From positions 1,676,001 to 1,740,000 of the forward strand of contig JAZGTH010000071.1 in assembly GCA_036877525.1 (NCBI GenBank): DNA of 64,000 bases, read 5' to 3'. Origin of the DNA: Chromobotia macracanthus. Its lineage: Eukaryota > Chordata > Actinopteri > Cypriniformes > Botiidae. Positions 22,057 through 33,200 of this stretch are shown piece after piece. Positions within the stretch are counted from its first letter, which is position 1; every line of letters starts with the position of its first letter. The notes below the pieces were generated by a model. That model searched no databases. It was not told where the DNA came from and worked only from the letters and a program-made list of their open reading frames with translations. The position numbers and the translations under genes are program-made.

Positions 22057-25000
22057 GTTAGCGCTCAATGCGACCGTCCCGGTTCAGGGTCCCGTTATTC
22101 TCGCTGCTCTGCGCGCTGCTGCGGGCGCTCGCGTTAAATATGACCAAACTTCACTTGTGGTGACAATAAAACCGAGGCAGATTAAAGTTCGCATTGCAGT
22201 CAAACGTGCCGCTTTAAATTAGTCAGTGATTTATCTGGAAGACATGTCAAAATCTCAGAAAAGGTTTGGAGTTTTGTTATGAAGTTTGCGCAAAAAGTTT
22301 TCTCCAGTGTGACCCACATTCACTGCCCACATGATAACAGGTAATGATCTTTCTTGCTGTTTCCTCACGGACAGAAACTGTCCGCTATAATACTCTTAAA
22401 ATGACACATGCATTTTACTTTTACTTTGTGTTATGAAATGCATTATTGACGTGACGCGATGAAGCGTGCGCGTCACCTAATGACGCACGTCAGATTCACG
22501 AACGAATCGTTCATCTGAGTCGATTCTTTTTATGACTCGGTCACACCGATTCGCAAAGCATCGTTATAACGTTGAACCGAAATGCTTAATATATTTACGA
22601 CAGAAATAACACGTAAAACGAGTCTTGAGAGATAAAAAAACAATAACAAATATAAACAATATATTCTACGTGTAATTGTTTAATATGGTCTCAATGTAAT
22701 CTCGGATTGCCAGCATTCCTTCGTATATATATTGCGGTATGGCTTCAAACATTAACAGCAGGGCTCAAAGACCATAAAATTTATGACAGTCATTTATAAA
22801 GCAAATAATAAATCGAGTTTCCACAGAAAACACGACACACGACCTGCCACTTATCATTATAAAGCTGTCAGATATGTGCTGTTATGCAAAACAAAAGAGA
22901 AATCATTAATGTCAGATGAATCAATCATTTTGAAGCAGACAAAACTGCAACAAAAACATATGAGCATCATTTGGTAATCCTCGTGACGTCACATTTCTAG
23001 AAGGACAATCATTTTAAATAGCTTTTTTGTTTATAATTATATAAAGAGTAATATGTAATATATATATTTTTAATTTTATAATAATTTTTAATATGTTTTC
23101 TTATATATATTAGAGTTTTAATCCTTTTTCTCACTGCTCAGTTATTTTCACACGAGAGATTTATTTCCATGAATGTGAAAAGTTGTTTTTGGAGAGGTTT
23201 ATTGTGCTGATTTGATGAGGCACTGCTGTGTGTTTATGTTGGTGGAGATTTCTGGATTTCTTGTGTTGTTTGTTTGTCAGTGACTGACTGTTTACGGTAT
23301 TTGTGCTCGTTTAAAACTGCTGGAAACTTACCAAAGTTCTCCCTTACCAAAGATTTCCCTGCATTTGTCATAAGATAATACACGACAGTATAAAACCATT
23401 CACACGGGGCAACGGGCACTTGATCACTGCCAAGGGCTGTAAAACATACGACACATTAGACGTTTTATTTACTGTGATTGTCTGAAACGCGTCACATCCA
23501 TTTCTTCACACACAATTCAGCCGTAATTATGAGACAGATTTGCAGCTGCTGAGTTTTGAGCGCAGTTTCGACCATGTCTTTGACGTCAGAGGAAAGGGAG
23601 ATCGGTGACGTCATGGCCTTTAAGACGTGATGTCACATCCATCCATCCATCCACCAGACAAACTCTGCAAGATCATTACGATCTTCAACAGAAGCAATTC
23701 GCTCCATTTCTGTGTAACAAAAACTATGACTTGCCATTTCATAATTCGCTGGAAACCTTTGTACAGAAATGTCGGCGCATTGGCAGGGAGCCGCCTTTAT
23801 AAATCGTTGAACAGTGGAAAGCGCGGCTTTAAAAGGCTGTTAAAAGCTTAACAAACATCCCAGTGTCTTTTTTATTGACTGAACATCAGGGGGAAGCATC
23901 CGTCTCATCTGCCACACGGCAAACAAACGCGCATTCGTCCCATCCGGTTTAATGCAGCGCGGCCGTGCAGGTTCAAACATCCCGACAGGTGCGACGGCTT
24001 GAACCCGTGTCGCTTTACACAGCCGACGCGTTTTAACGAGATGTGACTGCGTCGCGGTCCTCACGACGCTTTGGGTTCAGTAAGGCCTGTTTATCTTGGT
24101 GTCTCCACGTCTCCAAGCGCGCAACCATTCCCAGAAACGCACGACAGAAGCGGCTCGTTGAGACCGACTCAATGTTCAGCGGTGCTTTTAAAGAGACACT
24201 TGCCAAATGTTTAGAGTTCACATCGATACCAAGAGTTGAGCCCAAACACGACAAACTCTGTTTATCGTACAGAAGTCAACAAAAATGTCGAAATCATCTC
24301 TCCACGCCGGCTGAATGAGTTCTGGAGGATTTGTTGTGATGTGAAGATCTGATTTCTCTTGTTAAATATTTATTGTGACTTTCACTGCGACACAAACATG
24401 TTTATTCCCTTCAGCCCATATTAAATGAAGTCTGGGTGATACTTAAGGAAACTTTTCTACGGTTTTGAGGGTAAGGGATGTCAGTAAACTGTTATGTTGG
24501 CATCTGCCATACTCTGCTTGTGTCAGACTTCCTTAGTTTAGTTTGACGTGCAGCAACAAAAGTTGACATGAATGAAAAGTTGTTCCTTTTAAAAACAGGA
24601 CCATACAACTCGATCTCTACTACTGAGCTGGACTTTATAGCGAAGTTTTTCCTGGACAGGATGTGGGTTATAAACTGGGGACTGTTTATACAAGATAAAG
24701 GTCAGTTTTCTTTGCTTAGATGACAGGCTCATTTTATTGATAACCATCTCGCTTTGTAACATAAAAGGGGCTTGTGTATGACTTCACATTCTGCTATGAC
24801 CTGGAAAATATTTGTTTTCAAATTTATGTACCACATGAACAGACTTTCATGACTTTTTTAGTTTGTATTTAGCAACTGAGATTTTAAATGTCATATATTC
24901 GCAACCCAAAGTGTTTACTATGAAACTAACTGCAAGTTATGAAACAAATCAGAGTGTTGCAGGTAAAACAGGTGTCCGATTGTTTAATGTCCTTCCACAT

Positions 25001-25090
25001 TTAGTAGACCACGTTTTGGTCCTTGAGGGCAGCGCCACTTGCAGCCCAAACAGAGACTTGCATCATATGGTCCAGCAATCCTGAAGTTCT
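22057..25090. other. Intergenic: dpp4 promoter, CRE cluster, mettl21a 3' flank
   Basis: Just right of the dpp4 start (22057-22140) the sequence is GC-rich without a clear TATA box. Farther right, 22984-22991, 23581-23588 and 23606-23613 are perfect palindromic CRE sites (TGACGTCA), and 23880-24300 is relatively GC-rich. No coding exon, tRNA or known RNA gene was recognised in these 3 kb. The mettl21a 3'UTR occupies an undetermined part near 25000. Confidence 0.5.
22984..23613. promoter_or_regulatory. Three palindromic CRE sites (TGACGTCA)
   Basis: Exact CREB/ATF octamers are present at 22984-22991, 23581-23588 and 23606-23613; the last two are centred 25 bp apart and followed by a related TGATGTCA near 23630. 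They lie about 0.9-1.6 kb upstream of dpp4. Sequence match only; function is inferred. Confidence 0.45.
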
Positions 25091-26051
25091 TTATAGTTCT
25101 AATTTGTTTGCATTTTTCACAGCTCTGTAAATATGAATATCCCTTTCAGAGTCATAATGGATCTCCGTCACTGAGAACCTTTGTCTGAGCTGCATCAGGA
25201 ACCGCTCATCTCGCTCGTACCGGATCCGACAGGACAACAAAACCACTGTGTTCTCCGAGCTCAGGTATTCTAGAGTTGCCAGGAGAGCAGGGAACGTTTC
25301 TTCCAGGTAAACGATGTCAGCTCCTAGTATGAGATCATAGCTACCTGGTGTGTAGAGGTCTAGATTCTGCCCCCAGGTGAGCTCAGATACCTGCACTGCC
25401 CCTTGCTGGCTGGCAGGAATGTTTTCTTGCACATTGGCAGCCAAAAACTGCAAGGCGGGTTCTCGGTCTGTGATTGTCACCTTCGCTCCTGTAAAGAGAA
25501 AAATGTTATCGAAAACTATTACGTAACAAAAGAGAACTAGATGGGAAACTACACTTACCAAGAAGAGCAGCTACGATGCCGACCAGACCTGTTCCCGCGC
25601 CAAGTTCAATAACAGACTTTTCTTTTAGATCAATGGCACCCATCTCCAGAAACATGCACAGCACCACTGCCTGAAAATGAGAAGGACTTACTGATGCTCG
25701 TGTTGTTAAACATTGAAATTCAGAAAGCATTCATCTGTTCTTTGTCTGCTATACCATCCTCCTCTGTCCAGTCAAGTTCAAGCACACCACACCTAGTAAA
25801 GCTTTTCTATGTGGACCTCAGATACAGTTCACACATCTCAGCAAATAAATATCTCATATATTTAGATATAAATATCTAAATATCTCATTTCAATAAACAC
25901 TCACTGCGTCCCAGACCACCGCAGCGACTCCCAAGCGGTTCCAGTCCTGACTGAGCCTGATCCTGTGACGGGCCACATCAAATTCAGCTGAACTCTGGTG
26001 AAATCTGGACAGAGCTGACAGTAAAGTCTCATCATACGGGACCAAAGCCAT
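25091..26051 (-). CDS. mettl21a: Protein-lysine methyltransferase METTL21A
   Basis: Family members trimethylate a conserved lysine in Hsp70 chaperones using S-adenosylmethionine; cytosolic. Coding exons 25905-26051, 25559-25670 and 25091-25488 give 218 aa, the family's usual length. It starts MALVPYDET. SAM-binding motif I is ELGAGTG at residues 71-77, acidic post-I is TDREP at 93-97, and the family 16 D-x-x-Y motif is DIVY at 144-147 in LILGADIVYLEETF. IRYERD near 170-175 is also typical. The start codon lies 18 nt inside an exon whose acceptor (TTTGCAG) ends at 26069, so a non-coding first exon must lie upstream, perhaps in GC-richer 26290-26400. All phases agree. It lies beside a gamma-type crystallin, as METTL21A lies near the gamma-crystallin cluster in human 2q33. 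Confidence 0.96.
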
Positions 26052-26762
26052 GCTGAGCTGTAAATCTCCTGCAAACAGAAACGTTTCAAACACAATAACT
26101 TCTGTACTGAACACTGCCGAAACTGTTCTGAGATCTGCGTCATCGTATACCATCAACATTCTGTGGATGTTACCTGTTTGTAAACCAGACACTTCTTATA
26201 AACGTCTTTAATGTTTTTTTAGAAACGGTTAGGTGTTTATTAAAGGACTTATTATTAGGAACATTTTATAAGGAAAGCAAAAGAAAGCTGTAATCCGCTC
26301 TTCCTTATGCTTCGCTCTTGTTCGTGGGCTGTTTCAGCGGTCACGACTCAACCGCGCCGCCTGAAGTTCAGGAGTGTAACTGCAGTCTGCGGGACAATGA
26401 ACACAAATTCAACCAAAATAATAAATTCATGCAACAATAATAAATTAATATATCGAATTATGTACATATTAAGAAAAGACGTTACCTGAATTTATATACA
26501 TCACATATGTATATAATGTGTAGCTATTCATTATAGTGTATTAAAAGTTAATATACTGTAAAATGTACCGTTCTGGTTGTACCGGGTGGTTTACCTGTGA
26601 TAAAATCTCAGAGGTCAAGTGATCACACATTACATAAAAGAAACAATAACCTCAGACGTTTCATTTGCAACCACGTTTATTAACCAGCACTGTTGGTGCT
26701 GTGGTGGTCGGGCGGGTTGGAGGTAAGGAGGACTACATATGGATGGATTCTGAGATCAGGCA
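26052..26762. other. Intergenic: mettl21a 5' flank, crystallin 3'UTR
   Basis: 26290-26400 is a GC-richer block likely to contain the mettl21a promoter and non-coding exon 1. 26400-26640 is AT-rich without features. A minus-strand AATAAA at 26676-26681, 82 bp past the crystallin stop, is a strong candidate polyadenylation signal for the crystallin gene. Confidence 0.6.
26676..26681 (-). terminator. crygs: Polyadenylation signal of the gamma-S crystallin gene
   Basis: AATAAA on the minus strand, 82 bp downstream of the stop codon ending at 26763; a short 3'UTR is usual for crystallin genes. Confidence 0.7.
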
Positions 26763-28141
26763 TCACTCCATCATGCGTTTGAGCGACTGGACCGTGGGGC
26801 AGACGGCACCCCAGTCCACAGGTTTACGATATTCCCCCTTCTCCAGCAGGTACTGGCGTCCCCTGTAGTTTGGGTGCTCGAAGAAGATCCAGACCCCATC
26901 CAGCACCTTACAGGAGTGGACCTCACACGTACGGAAGCAGTCCACCACGGACGGGCAGTCCTCGGTGGTCTCGTACACCTGGCCGGTGAAATCTCCTTTG
27001 TTGTACAGTTGGATCTTGTACTCTGAACCGCTGACCTGAAGGGGGAAGGCATTTGGCAACATGGCACACAAGTGTATGTGGAAATAATATACACCCAGTG
27101 TCAGAGTATGCATCCTTCCCTGCCCTTAGCTTGAGAGTTACAATGCCTTTAGAGCCAAGAGCATCAGATATGACCCTGCCTATAATTTTAGGTTGTAAGA
27201 ATATTTCTCTAATGTTTCCATTAAGTGACAATACCATTAAAAAAAGTTTAAAGCTAAAAGTTTTAGGAATGTTCAAAATATCCAGTTTGTTAGACAGTAA
27301 TTAACATTACTGTTTGGTTATAAGAACGATGTTCAAACATTTTTTGAACTCCATAACGTCCCTCTAACTACTTAAGAATAATGTTTTTGATATATATATG
27401 TCACGATCTACTAATGTTATTGCAAGAACGTTTTCTGATAAATTTGAAAATTTTTTTAGAAGACATTAGCCAACATTCTAAGAATGTTCCCTGTTAGCTG
27501 GGGAGAAGTTAAGGCCATATTGTACAACATGTGAGACTTACGAAGTGGATCATCTTGCAGGAACACAGACGATCATTGAGTCCCAGCCAGCGCTGGTAAT
27601 CTGGATACTCGCCCCGGGTCAGCACATACTGGTAACCCATGAAGTTGGGCCTCTCATACACCACCCAAGCTCCACTCTCCACAAGGATGGAGTTACACCG
27701 GTTCAGGTATATGTGAAAGTCCGAACAGTCGCCGGCGCATTCATACCAACGACCCTGGAAGTTCTTGTCCTCGTAAAAAATGATCTGAAGAGAGATGATG
27801 GTGGATTTTATTTCCTCCTTGGACGTTGTGATAATAAATGACATAGTAGTTGCATTAAACATGCATTTATAATCTCATTTTCAGCTAAATATAAATTTAG
27901 AGCCATCGGGTCAAACACGACACCAAGTACACCACTGGTGGAAGTTATATCTTAATGGAAACCTTAGGGAAACATTCTGACAACCTAAAATTGTTAGCTG
28001 GGATATTATATAAACATTTAAAAATGCATAAATGATACTGACTTAAAACTAAAAACAGTCATCACAAATGTTGATAAATAACTGATTTATAATTGGCAAC
28101 ATAACAGGCATCTGGATCACTCTTGTACTCACCCGGCCCAT
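26763..28141 (-). CDS. crygs: Gamma-S-type crystallin
   Basis: Structural eye-lens protein, monomeric and cytoplasmic in fibre cells. Three exons, 28133-28141 (MGR only), 27542-27784 and 26763-27035, encode 174 aa (human gamma-S 178). Each large exon encodes two Greek-key motifs, the standard gamma-crystallin gene plan. The N-domain begins IIFYEDKNFQGRWYEC and contains YERPNFMGYQYVL; the C-domain has YKIQLYNKGDFTGQ, VWIFFEHPNYRGRQYLL and ends KRMME. The DCPSVVDCF/EVHSCKVL pattern and YRKPVDWGA identify gamma-S rather than the Met-rich fish gamma-M crystallins. Phase 0 introns join cleanly. Fish often have several crygs copies; only one is seen here. Confidence 0.94.
27172..27503 (+). repeat. 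Interspersed repeat (GTTCCCTGTTAGCTGGG family), copy 1
   Basis: AT-rich repeat in the crystallin intron between 27035 and 27542, ending AATGTTCCCTGTTAGCTGGG. A shorter copy with nearly the same end lies at 35115-35255. Probably an old non-autonomous DNA transposon; no coding capacity. Confidence 0.55.
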
Positions 28142-28212
28142 TCTGCAGATGTTTGGCTGGTGGTGCCGACCGTGGAAGGTTTGGATTTGAGCTCTGCTGT
28201 CCCACCACAACC

Positions 28213-28220
28213 CTTTTAAA
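28213..28220 (-). promoter_or_regulatory. crygs: TATA-like box of crygs
   Basis: TTTAAAAG on the minus strand, 72 bp upstream of the ATG, placing the transcription start about 45 bp before the ATG, as usual in gamma-crystallin promoters. Confidence 0.6.
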
Positions 28221-30260
28221 TGCAGACAGCTCTGTGTGAAGAGCACATTCGCTTTGTCATGAAAACCAGATCCAAAAATTGAGTCAGTGGTTTCTGGAAA
28301 AAGACAAGTGGGATTATGGGTTATAGAGACACAGTGTGTGTGTATGTGTGTGTTCAGTCATGCTGGAATGCACACACACTCATATAAGTGTATAATCTGC
28401 TTCCTGTTTGGTGAGTCTATAAACACAGTTTTGAAATACAATATAATGTTTACAGACACGTGTGTGTTTTTAATGTGTTCTGTTTTCTGTTTCATTTAAC
28501 TTTATTTTGCATTGCATTGTATGCGGCTATTCTGCAGGTACTACAGACATGCGTTTTTAGACCTACAAAACAATAACATTTACAGACACACAGACAGAGA
28601 GACAGAGAGACAGCAGACAGATACACAGGGAGAGACAGACTGTTATTAATGACTACCTGCACGTCCTGCACGTTCATTTATAACCACTAGATGGCAGCAC
28701 TCAACTGTCATCTAATTTGTTTAACATTAAAAATAATATTTGCATGTTATTGTAGACGTCTTTGCCAATTAGTTATTATATAAATTCATTATTTTTTGTT
28801 TATTTAAACAGCTTGTGGGTACTGTGGGTAATAGTGGCCTAAACGTGGTCCAATACAATAGTACAGCATTATCTGTACAGTGTGCCATGTATTTTGTTAC
28901 CTGTATATATATTTTCTCTACTTTGCTAGTGCTCTTAACATCAATATCTCATTCAGAAATAGTAATAATAATGCTTTATTAGCACCTGTCATACAGTCTG
29001 TAAGCAAATCATACGGCAGGACAAAGCAAATACACAATAAGCAAATAAAAAAACCTAATCAAAGCAGTTGATTAAAATAAATGCTTTGAAAGTGCATGTG
29101 AGGGCAGGAAATAAGATTTAATCGTCCTGTTTTCTGTATGTAATATAATCATTTTCTACATTTCTTAAGTCACAGTTTTTCAGTTAGGTAATGACAATTA
29201 CGTAAACATTGATCTTGTATGAAAACCAAATTCAGGATCTATTTTTCAGGTTATTGATTTAATATAGCTTTAAATTAATTATATATATTTGTATGCATTT
29301 CTCTGTCTGAATGATAAAGAACCCGTTTATTTACAACACGGCCATCAGAGGTAGAACATAACAGTTTTAATGACATATATTAAGATCAGAAAATGCCTTT
29401 TTTCTTTTTAATTTTTGACGTACAGTCATTTCAGGTTTTCTGAATAATCCTGCATAATTGCAGATTTCAGAAGACACAATATTTTCTTATTAAATGAAGC
29501 ATAAATCATATGCACCAATGATACGGTGTGATGTTACTTTTACAGGTGAGTGTGTGTGAATGCACAGATGATTTGTGTGTATTAAACTGATCTGTCGTCA
29601 GTGTTTCTGGGTCTCTCTCATCATTCTTGTCTCTCACTGTTGTTTGTTGTGTAAACAGCAGATAAATCATCTGTTTTCACTGCTGAGTTTTGCTGCACTT
29701 GCAATTTCGCAACCTTTTCTTTTGGTTCACTCTCGGGTTTCTTGCAGAACCGGAACGCAACAGCCGGTCTGAGTTCAGTGGTGTGAAAATTTCACTGGAA
29801 CCCTGGCCTATTAACATTCACACTCAACACTGTTTCACAGACTAATCTTTGCTTTAGATTTTAATACTATAGTGAGCTAATAATTAGAAGTAATGATGAA
29901 TGTGATATCCCCCGAAACATCGCAAAGCGCACATCCTGTACTCTCACTTTCAAATGCATATATGTTTCAAGTCAGATCAATCATAAAACAAGCAATTACG
30001 AATTCATTTGACTTCATATTTTTAAGTAGTAGTTTTATGGGCAGCGAGTTCTTCCCAATTATAAGAGTAATTCTTTTTTTTTTTGCTTTCAAAATGCTTT
30101 AGTGACAAGGTAACGCTTTTCTCTCTCAATCTGCAAAAGTTCTATGATGTCACAAAGTGGCATAATTTTCTTGTGTTGCCAAGACGTTGCCATGGCGATG
30201 GAACTGTGATGATGTAGCAGCATAGTGATGTCACAGTTGTGATGCACCAGCGTTGTGACA
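28221..30260. other. Intergenic: crystallin 5' flank to krt222 3' end
   Basis: Contains TG- and GACA-rich simple sequence near 28330-28380 and 28570-28640, then AT-rich DNA. No exon was recognised. The krt222 3'UTR begins at 30260 and runs left to an undetermined point. Confidence 0.6.
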
Positions 30261-33200
30261 TCACTGGGCAAAGGTGGGTATACTGCGGGAGCGTCTCATG
30301 ACCAGACGGACCTCCACGTTCGGCAGGCTGTCCTGTTTCGTCTGGTCACAGCCCTCGTCGGCTACGGCCATGTGAAGGTCAAAGCGTAAGGACACGGATT
30401 TCTTCCTCAGTTTGGGATTTCCTTGAAAGAAAGAGCCTTCCCACTGCCTGATCATTTTGTCGATCTTTTCTGTCCTGTAGCACAAACCAAAAGTCTTACA
30501 CACAAATAATTTGCCCCTGAAGTTTACAAGGATGATTTAAAGCTTAAAAGTTACAGCATCATTTTAATCGCAAGACGAAACTCGTCAAGATCTTGTTTGA
30601 TTTTGTGGTTCTCCATAGCAGCTTGCTAGCACTGCGACCTCAAAATGAGTTTACATAAACTTACTCCACTTTTCCATGACCCTCTGCACTTTCTCGAACA
30701 ACGTTTCCTTCCAGAATCTCCTGAGTCTTCACAGTGCAGATCTCTCCGTCTTTGTTTCCAGTCGGATCTGGGTATAAACACATCCACACATACACAGTTT
30801 TCTGTCTGTTTATAAAACAAACTCATCTGATGTTTGAAGCTGAGATGTTGAGGATGAAGATCGTGTCTTGTGCTTGTCTGACCTGTCAGAACGACAAGGC
30901 TCCTCTGCCGTTGAAGGATGGGGCTGTTTTTGGGAGTTTTCTCGATGGAAATGGGCTGCGCGATCTCCTCGTCACATCCGTTGGGTAGACCGTTCTGCTC
31001 AAGAGCGGGAACAGAACCTTTCCATGGCTTCAGTTTCACACCATCTGAACTGAAGAACCTGTAGGTGAGGAGCATAAGAGGAACTAGTTCCACACAGATA
31101 TGGTTTAAGACTTCATTTGAGAACCAAAAGTATGGGCTGACCGACTGCTCATAAGTTTTTGTCAAAACTCAAATGTATTTTTGACTTGCAATAAACAACG
31201 AAACACATATCAGCTGTTTGTAATCATGCAAGTTTAAGGAGGGATTCAAGGTTCAACTGCATCACTGAGCATCTCCACTGACCTGCCCTCCTCGTGTTCC
31301 AGAAGCTTCCTGTAGGTGGCGATCTCTCTCTCCAGCCTCATCTTGTTGTTGAGGAGCTGCCTGTGGTTCTGTCTTTGGACCTCCAAACCGTCCCTCACAG
31401 TTTCCAGCTCGGACTCGAGGCTCCTCACAGATCTGGAGAGATCTCGGAGCTGAATGGAGTACTGCTGCTGAGTGTGACACAAAGAGCTCTGGAGACTTTT
31501 CTCCTGGATGGATAAACAGAGTCGGTATTGAAAACAACACTGAAAACAGCACTAAAAAAAAAGCACTGAAAACAGCACAGTAATGACTTCGTGTCCCAGT
31601 AAACACATGATAAATGTAGTTTGTATATTATAAATTATAATTTTTAATTAAATTCAAAATATAATATAAATATTAAAGAAATCGAAAGTAAATAAAGACA
31701 TTTTGACGTCTTCATCTGCCAAATAAATAAAAGCAAAAGTTCACCCCCTTTCTGGGAATCGAAGTGCTGGCCCAGATCTGTAACCACAAATTCTTTACCT
31801 CTTGTAATAATTGTTTGTGGTTATATGTAATAACATTTATCACAAAGTGATGTTTTAATTGGGATGCTATGCTTTCAGGTAAAATGGGTTCTTAAGTGTG
31901 TGTTTGGGTGTGTCACTGAGGATGTGTGTGTGGGAATTTAACACACCAGGGCATGTAACGATTCGATCTCTGCCTGAAGACTGTGCCATTGCTTCCTGGC
32001 CTCCATGAGCTCAGCCCGGGCTTCTTTCAGAACCTTGTCCCCTGCCCTCACCTGGACACACACACACACACCACAGATACATCAGACACATCAGACACAT
32101 CAGACACACACACCACAGACACATCAGACACACACACATACACACAAAAGAAGAGGTATGTATTACCATATTTATATTTTTACCACAGTACTATGAAAAA
32201 CGTTTTACTGTACTATTTTGGGGATTTACTACAGTATTATTGGACCGTGTGACTACCACGGTACAGAACATGAATTGTAGTACCATTAGGGTATAAATAT
32301 GCTAATGATTCAATATTACAGGTAATGTCATCACATACCCTTACTTTACCACAGTAACACCACAGTACTGTGTTGTAAGGGGAAGCTGCAGTGTGTTGCT
32401 GTTTTCCAAGGAGAATTACGAGGCTGTTTTTGTGCTAGGACATAAATTCTGCTCTGACACATAATAATCATCTACTGATGCAAACAATACAACATAATGT
32501 TTATCTGCTGTTACACTGACATCTTATTCTGTGTGTGCAACCCAGACACACACACTCCGCAGTGCTCTGGCCAGTGGACCAGAGAGTATTTGAAGGAGAC
32601 AGTGTGTGAGAGAGAGAGAGCTCTGGACTCTGTACCTGTGATGGAAACAGCGCAGTGGGGCCGCTTGCGTCCCTTCGGGGCCTCGTCTGTGGAGCCAGGC
32701 TGGAGCCTGGGGCTGGATTTGGAGGTGTGGCTGAGTCAGGGCTGCTTTGAGACGGGCTGGAGCGCTCCCACTGGGTGCTGATCCGGGAGAGATCCATTCC
32801 TCTGCCATTCTCTCCTGCGACCTGCGCTAACACTCGATCACACTCCAGTACTGCCTGCCTGTGGTGCTGATCCAGTGCCTTCTGTCAGCCGGAGAGAGAG
32901 AGAGTGAGCGAAAGAGAGAGAGAAAGAGCGAAGGAGAGAGGAGGAAGATTTAAAGGGGTCATTATCATGAATAGATTTCATTTAGTATAAAACACACTAG
33001 CACTTCAGGAACTGTAATCTTCCCCAGTAAATAAAGAGCATTTATTGAAACAGATCTCCACAGGTCAGCAGGATCCAAACATAACCTGTTATTAAAAAAT
33101 AATGCATGATTCTTATGATTTACTGTTATTGTGCTTTGATGACACTTCTGTTCTCTGATCTAGATCAGTGTGAACCTTCTGTTTCCACATGAAGGAAATT

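Noticed and set aside
30626..31165. Single 179-codon ORF on the minus strand
   Set aside because: It runs through krt222 exon 30883-31058 and the flanking introns; splice sites define the real exon within it.
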